A model generated the notes under the pieces. That model saw only the letters and a program-made list of their open reading frames with translations, did no database searches and was not told where the DNA came from. Positions 17,093 through 25,564 of a DNA stretch of 64,000 bases are shown here, piece by piece (positions within the stretch are counted from its first letter, which is position 1; every line of letters begins with the position of its first letter). The DNA lies in NCBI RefSeq assembly GCF_000346485.2, contig NZ_KQ976354.1, forward strand, positions 6,943,269 through 7,007,268. Direction: 5' to 3'. Both the position numbers and the translations under genes were made by a program. Source of the stretch: Scytonema hofmannii PCC 7110. Lineage in GTDB: Bacteria; Cyanobacteriota; Cyanobacteriia; Cyanobacteriales; Nostocaceae.

Positions 17093-17950
17093 ATGGATAC
17101 GAATGAGTTAAAGTTCCTACTAAAGTTACTAGGATGTGTTAATTACCGATCTGGTCTTAGCACAAATATCTTCAATTCTTTTAAGGGCAAGGATAAAATT
17201 TGTAAAAATTTAGGCGATCGCGAGTTAATAGGCTTTTCCCTTGAAATTGCTTCTGTGAAAATCCTACCCCCTGGTTGTGCTCTCCTAAATACTGATGTAG
17301 GTGAGATACCGCTTACACCTAATGAATTGAAGTTGTTAGAGCATATAAATAAGGCTTCTGGAAAAATTTCACCAAGCAAAATCAGTGTCAAATCTGTGAA
17401 GTCAGAAGAAAGAGACACTATCTTGCAAGGTTTTCATGAAAAGGGATTGATTGAAGTTGAAACCAAAATAAAAAAGACTAAAGCTGAAGTATGGCTCACT
17501 GAACGTGGAATCGAGTATTTGAGAGACGATTACAGTCCTAAGGGATCTGCAAATATTAGCTTGGATCTACTTAATAATTATTTGCGTTTTCTACGTAAAT
17601 CTTTACATAGTCAAGCTGAGTCGGTTACTACAACAGCACCTACGCCTGGTGAATCACCTGCACTAACTATTATCAATCTCACTGATGAAGAAATCTTACA
17701 TACTATTCAGAAATTAGATCGGGAACTAGGTACTGATAACTATTTGCCAATCTTCCATCTGCGGCAAAAGTTACAGCCCCCACTATCACGAGATGAATTG
17801 GATAAGGTATTGTATCGCTTGCAAGCCAGCGATCAAATTGAGTTAAGTTCATTGCAAGAAGCTAACGCTTATACACCAGAACAGATTGAAACTGGAATTT
17901 CACAAAACATTGGTGGTCCACTGTTTTTCCTGAGTGTAACTGAACTTTAG
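17093..17950 (+). CDS. Multi-winged-helix protein, first gene of the FtsK-nuclease module
   Basis: The 285-residue protein looks like two or three winged-helix units: residues about 1-60, 75-145 (PNELKLLEHINKASGKI, wing KKTKAEVWLTERG) and 195-285 (LTDEEILHTIQKLDRELG, then PLSRDELDKVLYRLQASDQI, ending GISQNIGGPLFFL). A Ser/Thr/Pro linker lies at 172-192. The C-terminal part (YLPIFHLRQKLQPPLSRDEL) probably binds DNA or partner proteins. It starts at ATG 17093 after GGGATAAAAAG and is followed 51 bases later by the ATPase gene, so it is the first gene of an operon. A truncated paralogue lies at 23147. No family name is known to me; regulator or DNA-recognition subunit is inferred. Confidence 0.75.
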   Translation: MDTNELKFLLKLLGCVNYRSGLSTNIFNSFKGKDKICKNLGDRELIGFSLEIASVKILPPGCALLNTDVGEIPLTPNELKLLEHINKASGKISPSKISVKSVKSEERDTILQGFHEKGLIEVETKIKKTKAEVWLTERGIEYLRDDYSPKGSANISLDLLNNYLRFLRKSLHSQAESVTTTAPTPGESPALTIINLTDEEILHTIQKLDRELGTDNYLPIFHLRQKLQPPLSRDELDKVLYRLQASDQIELSSLQEANAYTPEQIETGISQNIGGPLFFLSVTEL

Positions 17951-18001
17951 AGATGTTCTTTTTTACTGAATTCTATTTGTTGGCTTTAATGGAGCTACTG
18001 T

Positions 18002-20041
18002 ATGAAATCAATTGAGGATATTATCAAACATGAGGTGAACCCTTTTGACCTAATTAATTTAAAACCTGGTAACTTCTGGGGAGAACAAGAAGATCTATCG
18101 CTGTTAGTAGAGTCTATACATCGCGAAGCAATAGCAGAAATAGAAGAGCAGCTTGATTTAGTTGGAGCTAACCATCGTAGCAGAACTGTACTACTTTTAG
18201 GTGACTCTGGTTCTGGCAAAAGTTTTTTATTAGGAAGACTTAAGCGTACTTTTAACGCTAAAGCCTTTTTTGTTTATATTGGTCCTTGGGCAGATAGTGA
18301 ACATATTTGGCGTCATATTCTGCGTTACACTGTTGATAGCCTCATGCAAACTCCAGAGGGTAAACAAGAGTCTCAATTAATACTTTGGCTGAAAAGTTTA
18401 TCTGTTTTTACTAAACGCAGTCTAAAACAACGTATTTTTAACGATAATATCTGGCAAGTATTACAAAGCGATCGGCAGAAATTTATCAAATATCTTCAAG
18501 AAAACTACAGACAACAAGGTATCTACAGTTCTGATATTTTTTTTGGTATGTTGCACGATCTTACCGAGCCAGAACTATATCCCATAGCTTGCGAGTGGTT
18601 ACGAGGAGATGACTTAAGTGAAGAGTCTATGCAAGCGTTAAAGGTAAAGAATTGTATTGATAGCGAAGATGGCGCTAAAAATATATTATCTAATTTCGGT
18701 AAAATTTCCTCTGAAACTCAACCAATTGTTCTATGTTTTGATAATTTAGATAATATTCCTCGATTACCAAATGGCTCTCAAGATTTTCAAGCCTTATTTA
18801 ATGTGAATACAACTATTCATAACGATCGCCTCAAAAACTTTTTAATAATTATTAGTATAATAACGAATACGTGGAAACGCAATACATCTCAAATTCAACA
18901 AGCTGACAAAGCTCGTATCGATCAACCAATTCAACTAAAACATATTACATTAGAACAAGCGAAAGCACTTTGGGCTGATCGACTTAACCCACTACATCAA
19001 CAAGCAAATCCTCAACCTTCTTCAGTCATTTTTCCATTGGAACAGCAATTATTAGTGCAAAATTTTCCTGGTGGTAAAACGACTCCCAGATCTGCAATGC
19101 TGTTGGGGCGGCTTGAGTATCGAAAATATAAAATAGCTTTATTAGTGAAAAAACACGCTACTTCTACGAAACCTCCTGTAGCTCCACCACCACCACCGCC
19201 TGAAGCTGAATTTCAACTCCTTTGGCAGCAAGAGTATAAAAAAGTTCAGACAAAAATTACAAAAATTACTTTGCTATCAACAACCGAACTTATACGAATG
19301 CTACAGGAAGCCTTAGAAGCTTCACAAGTACAAGGAATTAAGCCTAAACTTTTAACTGGCAAATATGCTAGCTATTCTTTAAGTTATCAACATTTTAATA
19401 AATGCGATCGCGTAGGAATAGTTTGGACAGAAGACGCAAATATGACTGCTTTCTATAACGTAATGAATGCTTGCCAAAAAGCAGTTCAGAAGAATTCTTG
19501 TCAAATTATATATTTAATACGAGATGGCTCTGTAGGAAATACAAAACTTGCTGGGAATCAAATATACAGAGAAGTTTTTACACATACCACTCATCAACAT
19601 ATTCAACCAACGTTAACTTCTGTTCACTATTTAGCAACATACCATAGTTTAGTAAACTCCGCACTCGCTAATGAATTAGTGGTTGCAGGTAAAACAGTTT
19701 CTTTAGAAGAATTGCAAGCTCTTATTCGTAATTCTCAAATTTTCCTAAAGTGTCATTTATTACAAAAAATAAATATTCTTTCTATTGAAGACGATGAAGA
19801 AAAGGAAAATGGTAAAGAAAATTTCTTGCAAGTAAAAGAATTCTTACTAAATATAGTCAAAATACAGGGTTACATGGGTATATCAACTTTAATTCAACAA
19901 GCAGAAAGTAAGTTTCCTACAGTAAAAAAGTCAGAAATTACAAACTTGATAGCACAACTTTCTTACGAACATAAAGTCAAAATTATCAATCCTAAAGCAA
20001 ATTTACAAGAACAATTAATTTGTCTTGTGGCGAAAATTTAA
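18002..20041 (+). CDS. AAA+/STAND-like P-loop ATPase
   Basis: A P-loop at residues 67-74 (GDSGSGKS) and Walker B at about 242-250 (IVLCFDNLD) define an ORC/CDC6- or STAND-like ATPase domain over residues 25-330. A poly-Pro linker (APPPPPP, about 394-400) separates it from a C-terminal half of mixed alpha/beta (KCDRVGIVWTEDANMTAFYN, QIIYLIRDGS) and a final winged-helix-like segment at about 605-675 (FLLNIVKIQGYMGISTLIQQ). The C-terminal half could hold a restriction-endonuclease-like fold, but I see no clean catalytic motif. Gene spacing is 51 bases upstream and 30 downstream, so it is transcribed with its neighbours. Role as a sensor or DNA loader for the motor-nuclease next door is inference. 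Confidence 0.75.
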   Translation: MKSIEDIIKHEVNPFDLINLKPGNFWGEQEDLSLLVESIHREAIAEIEEQLDLVGANHRSRTVLLLGDSGSGKSFLLGRLKRTFNAKAFFVYIGPWADSEHIWRHILRYTVDSLMQTPEGKQESQLILWLKSLSVFTKRSLKQRIFNDNIWQVLQSDRQKFIKYLQENYRQQGIYSSDIFFGMLHDLTEPELYPIACEWLRGDDLSEESMQALKVKNCIDSEDGAKNILSNFGKISSETQPIVLCFDNLDNIPRLPNGSQDFQALFNVNTTIHNDRLKNFLIIISIITNTWKRNTSQIQQADKARIDQPIQLKHITLEQAKALWADRLNPLHQQANPQPSSVIFPLEQQLLVQNFPGGKTTPRSAMLLGRLEYRKYKIALLVKKHATSTKPPVAPPPPPPEAEFQLLWQQEYKKVQTKITKITLLSTTELIRMLQEALEASQVQGIKPKLLTGKYASYSLSYQHFNKCDRVGIVWTEDANMTAFYNVMNACQKAVQKNSCQIIYLIRDGSVGNTKLAGNQIYREVFTHTTHQHIQPTLTSVHYLATYHSLVNSALANELVVAGKTVSLEELQALIRNSQIFLKCHLLQKINILSIEDDEEKENGKENFLQVKEFLLNIVKIQGYMGISTLIQQAESKFPTVKKSEITNLIAQLSYEHKVKIINPKANLQEQLICLVAKI

Positions 20042-20071
20042 TTAGATGTCAAAACACTGAAGTATTATCTA

Positions 20072-22657
20072 ATGCAATATCTTGTAGAAGTTAATGAAAT
20101 ACGAACGCAAATTGCTAGATTTGCCTTATCTAAAACGCTATGGCTAGATACAGAAATAGCTGATTGGAATACACCATTACCAAGGTTGTCCCTAATTCAA
20201 GTCTTATCTGAATCCACAGACTTGACAGGTAACTCAGCTTATATTATTGATGTACTAGACAAACCAGATTTAGCAGTAGATTTTATCAATAAAATTATAA
20301 TTAATCCTCAAATAGAAAAAGTCTTCCACAATGCTGACTTTGATTTAAAGTATCTGGGAGGAAAACTAGCACCGAACGTGACTTGCACTCTCAAGCTAGC
20401 GAGAAAAATCAAACGAGAAGTGTTGCAAGTAACCAACCTACAATTGAAAACACTCGCAGTGGAACTCTGTGGATTCTCTAATGTAGATAAGGAAGAACAA
20501 GGTAGCGATTGGGGACAACGTCCTCTTACTCAGAAACAACTGCATTATGCGGCAATGGATACAGTCTATTTGGCTGCTGTCCATCAGCGCTTATTAGAAA
20601 TATCTAAACCATCTACTACAAGCTATACTTTTGATATGGGTTCTAATGCTTCAAAGAGATCTACAGGACAATCTAAAAATAAATCTTTAACTGCTACTAA
20701 TATAAGAGTTGCTTTTGAATGTCCCCGGTTGTTTTACCTAAATCAACGCTTTGGGGGAAATACTTTATTTTTACCACCTGATAGTGCTGTTGGTATTGGG
20801 AATTTATTTCATCAGTTAGCGGATGAATTTGTGAATTGGATTGTTCGCGAACCACGATGTCAAGACTTGTTTAAACCAGTAGCAAAGCAGTTGCAGGCTG
20901 AGGAAGTAGCTTCTCAGTTACAACAAATTTTCTATGAAAAAAAATTTTTCTCTTACCTAGAAGAAGTATCTCACAAGGAGAACAGTCAAGCACAAGCATT
21001 GCTAAAAGTATGGCAGGCATTACGAGGTCTGATTAGACACTTTGCCGAATTGCTTGTCACTAATAGGAATTATTGTACAGCAGAAACGGTAATTCATAAC
21101 ACCTTTGTTTTTGAAGAACGAAATCTTGAATCCTACTTTCAGCTTCCAGATGGAACACAGCAACGAGTAGCGGGAAAATTTGATTGCTTGGTCTTCAATT
21201 TTAATAAGAAGCGCCTGTGTGTCGTAGAGTTTAAAACTTACCAGCCTGCTGACCCCTCAGCACAATTAGCTCAGGTTGCTTTTTATAGTTATATCCTTTG
21301 GGAAAGGAAAAAAATTGGGGTTGATGCAGCAGTTTACTGTGTTGTACCAGAGTTGAAGGAGTATCACTATTCCTGGGAAGAGTTAGAAAATACAGTGCAT
21401 CAACTGATTCCATATAAATTACAACAAATGCAGCAATGGCTGATTTGGGAACCACCATTACCTAATCCCCCACCCCTCACGACTCAACCTCACCTATGTG
21501 AAATTTGTCCGCAGCAGCAAAAATGTCAAAGTTATTTTGTCGAAACATCTAAAGCTGAGGAATCTTTAAACAAACAGCCACAAAAGACAACAGGTCAGCA
21601 AGATAAGCCAATCAAAGTGAATGCTGATGTTTTGGGTGCAAAGTTAGTGTCTACCTTGCAATCTTTTGGAATTGGAGTAGATTATCAAGGGGCTGCTGTC
21701 GGTCCGGCTTTTATTCGGGTAAAACTCAAACCATATCCCGGCGTGAAAGTTAACGCCTTGCTAAAACTATCAGCTGATTTGCAGGTTCAGTTGGAGTTAG
21801 CTAATCCACCTTTGATTTCTCCTCAAGCTGGATATGTCAGTGTTGATTTGCCACGTCCAGATAGGCAAACAGCTCAATTTGAGGATTATATAAAGACGCA
21901 AATTTTATCTCCAACAGCACCGGTGAAAATTGCGATTGGGGTTAATTTGGAGGGACAAATCTTAGAAGCTGATTTGTCCGATCCAAATACCTGTCATTTC
22001 TTAGTTGGGGGTACGACAGGAAGTGGTAAGAGTGAGTTTTTGCGATCGCTCCTTCTAAGTCTGATCGTTCGTCATTCCCCAGAACACCTAAAGATAGCCC
22101 TTGTCGATCCTAAAAGAGTTACCTTCCCTGAGTTTGAGGTGATGCGGTGGTTGCATTCACCAGTTGTTAAAGATAGCGAACGCGCGATCGAACTTATGGA
22201 TGAATTGGTAGCAGAAATGGAATCGCGTTACCAGCGATTTGAAAAAGCTGGATGTGCCGATCTAAAAACTTACAATCAACGTTCTCGTCAGCTTTTACCT
22301 CGTGTTGTCTGCATTTTCGATGAATACGCGGACTTTATGGCAGAAAAAGAATCTCGTGCAGCATTAGAACAAAGCATTAAAAGGTTGGGTGCAATGGCGA
22401 GGGCTGCTGGAATTCATTTGATTATTGCCACTCAACGCCCAGAAGCTGGAGTTGTCACTCCCATTATCCGTTCTAATTTACCGGGACGGGTTGCACTCCG
22501 AACCGCAAGTGAGGCGGATTCAGCAATTATTTTGGGAGGCAAACAAACAGATGCAGCTCGCTTACTGGGGAAAGGGGATTTGCTTTACTTAGCCAGTTCT
22601 CAGTTACAACGTTTACAAAGTCTACTAGCAATAAATATTCAGTTATTCTCAACCTAA
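20072..22657 (+). CDS. RNase D-like exonuclease + Cas4/RecB-like nuclease + FtsK motor fusion
   Basis: Three enzymes are joined in 861 residues. (1) About 1-180: a DEDDy 3'-5' exonuclease like RNase D, with Asp26/Glu28 (WLDTEIADW), Asp91 (HNADFDLKYL) and Tyr159/Asp163 (YAAMDTVYL). (2) About 205-490: a PD-(D/E)XK nuclease of Cas4/RecB type with Asp371 (GKFDCLVF), Glu386-Lys388 (VVEFKTYQ), the QxxxY motif (Gln401-Tyr405) and four cysteines placed for a 4Fe-4S cluster (Cys217, then Cys476, Cys479, Cys485). (3) About 515-855: an FtsK/SpoIIIE motor with Walker A GGTTGSGKS (646-654) and Walker B IFDEYADF (748-755), but no membrane or gamma domain. All key residues are present, so it is predicted active: a translocase that degrades DNA. 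It is the last gene of the three-gene operon. Confidence 0.85.
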   Translation: MQYLVEVNEIRTQIARFALSKTLWLDTEIADWNTPLPRLSLIQVLSESTDLTGNSAYIIDVLDKPDLAVDFINKIIINPQIEKVFHNADFDLKYLGGKLAPNVTCTLKLARKIKREVLQVTNLQLKTLAVELCGFSNVDKEEQGSDWGQRPLTQKQLHYAAMDTVYLAAVHQRLLEISKPSTTSYTFDMGSNASKRSTGQSKNKSLTATNIRVAFECPRLFYLNQRFGGNTLFLPPDSAVGIGNLFHQLADEFVNWIVREPRCQDLFKPVAKQLQAEEVASQLQQIFYEKKFFSYLEEVSHKENSQAQALLKVWQALRGLIRHFAELLVTNRNYCTAETVIHNTFVFEERNLESYFQLPDGTQQRVAGKFDCLVFNFNKKRLCVVEFKTYQPADPSAQLAQVAFYSYILWERKKIGVDAAVYCVVPELKEYHYSWEELENTVHQLIPYKLQQMQQWLIWEPPLPNPPPLTTQPHLCEICPQQQKCQSYFVETSKAEESLNKQPQKTTGQQDKPIKVNADVLGAKLVSTLQSFGIGVDYQGAAVGPAFIRVKLKPYPGVKVNALLKLSADLQVQLELANPPLISPQAGYVSVDLPRPDRQTAQFEDYIKTQILSPTAPVKIAIGVNLEGQILEADLSDPNTCHFLVGGTTGSGKSEFLRSLLLSLIVRHSPEHLKIALVDPKRVTFPEFEVMRWLHSPVVKDSERAIELMDELVAEMESRYQRFEKAGCADLKTYNQRSRQLLPRVVCIFDEYADFMAEKESRAALEQSIKRLGAMARAAGIHLIIATQRPEAGVVTPIIRSNLPGRVALRTASEADSAIILGGKQTDAARLLGKGDLLYLASSQLQRLQSLLAINIQLFST

Positions 22658-22843
22658 AGTTTGTCTGCAAAATTAACTCTTTGGGTTGTGCTCTGTTAGC
22701 AAAATTTGAGATATGTAAAGACGTCCCATGGCGTGTCTCTATAAAGAATATTTGTATGGAATTAGTCATCGAATTAATGAAAATTAATTCTAATAAGCGT
22801 CAGTGTTATCAACAAGGTTTAAGGGCTATGATGCTTATAAAAT

Positions 22844-22894
22844 CTACGCTTTAGCTGATTCCGTCGTCCCCTCAGCACAAACAATTACTTTCAT
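22844..22894 (-). pseudogene. First 16 codons of a TOPRIM/DUF4276-like ORF
   Basis: ATG 22894 opens MKVIVCAEGTTES then AKA and TAG. The beginning (VIVxxEGxTE) matches the TOPRIM-type start of DUF4276 proteins, often the second gene after an ATPase in defence pairs. It overlaps the preceding frame by ATGA, as in such operons, but is cut after 16 residues. Confidence 0.4.
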
Positions 22895-23050
22895 AATGTG
22901 CCTCTTGTGTCGATTTGCTGCATAATATCTTTAAGAGCATTAACTGTAAATAACTGTCGGCGAGGCAAAGAGACCGTCACGCTTTCAGTATTTTGCGTTT
23001 CTGGTTGTCCTTTTAATGACATCCAGTAGCCGCAACGCTGCATAAACAGT
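22891..23050 (-). pseudogene. 3' end of a lost upstream partner gene
   Basis: The minus frame reads QRCGYWMSLKGQPETQNTES, then VSLPRRQLFTVNALKDIMQQ and IDTRGTL, with TGA overlapping the next ATG. It is protein-like and translationally coupled to the DUF4276-like scrap, so it is probably the tail of an ATPase or similar subunit. The family is not recognised. Confidence 0.4.
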
Positions 23051-23146
23051 TCGATTTACTGAAATTAGCTAGCCTAAAGAGGGGTGTTAAGTTCTTCCAA
23101 CTTCAGCTACAGTGATGCAGATTCAAATACAGGAAAAAATATTTGC

Positions 23147-23764
23147 ATGGATACCAATGAGTTAAAGTTCTTACTAAAGTTACTGGGATGTCCCAATTAC
23201 CGTTCTAGCCTTAACACTAACACCTTTCAGTCTTTCAACGGAAAGGAAAAAATTTGTCAAAGTTTAAGCGATCGCAAGTTAATAGACTTTTCTCGTGAAA
23301 TTGCTTCTATTAAAATCCTACCCGCAGGTGATGATCTCATAAAAACGGAGACAGAGCAACTAGCAATAACACCTAAGGAATTGAAGGTATTGAAAAAAAT
23401 AAGTAATGCTTCCGAAACAATCACACCAAGCAAAATTAACATCAAATCTCTCAAGTCAGAACAGCGAGACGCTATCTTGCAAAGCTTATGTGAAAAGGGG
23501 CTTATTGAAGTTGAAACAAAAATAAAAAAGACCAACGCTGAGGTATGGCTAACCGAAGAAGGAAGTGAGTATTTGCGGGATCGTTACATCCCTGAGGGGG
23601 TTGCAATCATTAGCTTGGATTTGTTGACAAATTACCTGCTCTTTATCAGGAAATTCCTCCCCAGTCAGCCAGAACCATTATCTACTTCAGAACCTACCAA
23701 TGGCGGCTCTGCTGTTGCAACGATTGTCAACCTTACTGATAAGGAAATTGTACACACTATATAA
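23147..23764 (+). pseudogene. Truncated paralogue of the winged-helix gene at 17093
   Basis: From ATG 23147 (MDTNELKFLLKLLGCPNYRS) the protein is closely similar to the first 205 residues of the 285-residue protein at 17093, including the KIKKT.AEVWLTE wing. It ends at a TAA (after DKEIVHTI) exactly where the other reads HTIQKLDRELG, so the C-terminal winged helix is missing. The leader DNA (TAAAGAGGGGTGT about 60-100 bases before the ATG) is also shared. It may still be expressed as a shorter protein, possibly a dominant-negative or antitoxin-like form. That is inference. Confidence 0.65.
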
Positions 23765-23815
23765 CAACTATCGCTACATTCGGTCTGATACTTAGCCGAT
23801 AAATTAGTTTGCTCA

Positions 23816-23846
23816 GATACCCGACTTCTTAAAAAAGTCGGGTATC
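23816..23846. terminator. Hairpin GATACCCGACTT / AAGTCGGGTATC
   Basis: Twelve-base arms pair perfectly around a 7-nt loop, 51 bases after the truncated winged-helix gene and before a convergent small gene. It fits a bidirectional terminator or the same kind of dispersed hairpin repeat as at 5741. Confidence 0.5.
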
Positions 23847-23892
23847 TTGCAGTTACTCATAATTAATGCGATGAACCACTACATTATTACTT

Positions 23893-24111
23893 TTACTCTT
23901 CGTCTTTTTGAGGTTTCTCGCTAGGGCGCTCAAGAGCTGGAGGATAATCAACAAATTCTTGAGTTCTGGTTGTCTCAGTTGTTAAAACGCCTTCTTGCAA
24001 AATATCTTCAGGGTCTGATGATTTATCAGCAGCTGATAAGTTAATTTGACCGCTTGCATTGACGTTGGGTTTGTCAGAAGTTCCTTTGTGATTGGCATGA
24101 CCACTAGGCAT
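23893..24111 (-). CDS. Small polar protein, 72 residues
   Basis: ATG at 24111 follows GAGGAAAAAA, a good ribosome site. The product is hydrophilic and disordered (HANHKGTSDKPNVNASGQIN, later TTETTRTQEFVDYP) with no cysteines. It resembles in composition the 68-residue protein at 25294. Role unknown; stress-related hydrophilin-like function is only a guess. Confidence 0.5.
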   Translation of the reverse strand: MPSGHANHKGTSDKPNVNASGQINLSAADKSSDPEDILQEGVLTTETTRTQEFVDYPPALERPSEKPQKDEE

Positions 24112-24475
24112 AGTTTTTTCCTCAATCTATAAATATATCATCAGCCTAAACTTACTTGTTATGCAGAATACACTGTCACAAGTCTTAAACTTTATTAAAT
24201 CGTTCGCTTAACTTTGGGGGGATTTCACCAGTACAAACCCCATCAACCATCAATACTGCAAGAGATTACAATAATTGAGGTGTCAGAACCCCGGTTTCTT
24301 AAAGAAACCGGGGTTCTAATTTTTGCCGATCCAAGTAGTATTGCATTAACCATCCTGTCAGGTGATGTTGCGGAAAAACTATAAGCGCTATCTTAAAAAT
24401 CAGGGGAGTTCTTTAAAGTAAACGTCTCCCTTTAGTTTGTGTTCGCTGCTTGTAAGGCTTCCAACGGAGGTCAGA
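24112..24475. other. Gap with hairpin repeat
   Basis: Besides the palindrome at 24285-24317 the region is AT-rich with no gene. The last 80 bases should hold the promoter of the secreted protein at 24476. Confidence 0.4.
24285..24317. repeat. 16-bp-arm palindrome (CCCCGGTTTCTT family)
   Basis: AGAACCCCGGTTTCTT, one spacer base, then its perfect complement. It is a sibling of the palindrome at 5741-5773. Confidence 0.75.
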
Positions 24476-24853
24476 ATGAAAAAAATTATTATTGCCAGTC
24501 TATTAGCTTTAGCCACCACAACTGGATTTTTACTTAACAATGAATCGGCTCAAGCAAACCACGGACGCTATTATCGCTATCCCCGGTACAGACAGCGAAT
24601 CAGCTACTGCTACCCTGTCACTCAATGGCATATAGACGAAGACCCTAGTTATCATCCTCAAGCTTATGCTGATGGTTATCGCCAAGGACAACACAGTTCT
24701 AGAAAAGGCAATGAGTATAAACCTCGTACTGCTGGAGGTGAATTTGGGCGCGGTTTTGATGACGGTTATTACGGAAGGGAATTTAAAGGTCAGAGAAATG
24801 TGGTTCCTAATACGGTTTTGCCATACACAACAACACAATGCAGTTGGTGGTAA
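24476..24853 (+). CDS. Small secreted Tyr/Arg/Gly-rich protein
   Basis: ATG 24476 follows GGAGGTCAGA, a strong ribosome site, so it is chosen over the upstream in-frame start at 24437. A signal peptide (MKKIIIASLLALATTTGFLL, cleaved near SAQAN) leads to a 100-residue mature protein with many Tyr, Gly and Arg (ADGYRQGQHSSRKGNEYKP, FGRGFDDGYYGREFKGQRN). The DGYRxG repeats look like short envelope or matrix proteins; family not recognised. Confidence 0.65.
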   Translation: MKKIIIASLLALATTTGFLLNNESAQANHGRYYRYPRYRQRISYCYPVTQWHIDEDPSYHPQAYADGYRQGQHSSRKGNEYKPRTAGGEFGRGFDDGYYGREFKGQRNVVPNTVLPYTTTQCSWW

Positions 24854-25293
24854 GTAATACCATTTTGGACTTTAGATGCGTGGATTTTGGAATCAAGTTC
24901 TCACGCTAACACCATCCGTATCTTTTATGGGACTTCCAAATAAAAAAATATCCCAAAATTTCTTGTGGTGCGGGCGTCCCCGCCCGCCACTAGCATAGGA
25001 CGGGCGAGGACGCCCATCCCACAATCACCGGATAATTTATTTCTTGGAAGTCCCTATACAGATGGAAATTACTGGTGTAGCGATCGCTATTTTTCATAAG
25101 TTACTTTTTTAACAATTTAATATAATATAAATACGGTTGACAAAGCCAGATTCCCAGAAAAACCATGTATCTCAGTTAAAATTAACCCCAGAGATAGATC
25201 AAATCAGGGACAAAAATGACATCAGAGACAGAAGAATTCACACTGCTAAGCTCCATACAATAGTGCCAACCTTAAATAAATCGGAGTGCAGTT
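24854..25293. other. Gap with dispersed GGCGGG/GACGCCC repeat
   Basis: Around 24965-25022 are two inverted copies of a GC-rich motif (GGGCGTCCCCGCCCG and CGGGCGAGGACGCCC) that can form a hairpin; variants occur at 5668, 36868 and 42650. No gene is seen. Confidence 0.45.
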
Positions 25294-25500
25294 ATGGCTA
25301 ATCCAGAGAACGAAAAAGTAACAAACAACGAACCTCAAGCACCCAACGCTTCCGGTGGATATCAAACTCCTCTTGACGAAGAAATACGCCTCACTGGTAC
25401 GGCTGAGAAAAGCAAAGGTAAACCATCTGCTGTACCTGAATCTGGAAGCAGCGACCAATTGACTGAAGGTGGTGGCAATCAGGGTACTGAAAAGCGTTAG
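25294..25500 (+). CDS. Small disordered hydrophilic protein, 68 residues
   Basis: ATG 25294 follows CGGAGTGCAG. The sequence is polar and low in hydrophobics (NEPQAPNASGGYQTPLDEEI, SDQLTEGGGNQGTEKR). No domain. It is like the protein at 23893 in character, but not clearly homologous. Confidence 0.5.
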   Translation: MANPENEKVTNNEPQAPNASGGYQTPLDEEIRLTGTAEKSKGKPSAVPESGSSDQLTEGGGNQGTEKR

Positions 25501-25564
25501 TTTCAACTGCTAGGGCTAGCTGTGTTGAGTGATTATAAGGTGGAAAGATATGATGAGATCGTCA

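Noticed and set aside
20072-22657. CRISPR adaptation gene because of the Cas4-like domain
   Set aside because: No array or other cas genes nearby, and the domain is fused to an FtsK motor; a general Fe-S nuclease is the better reading.
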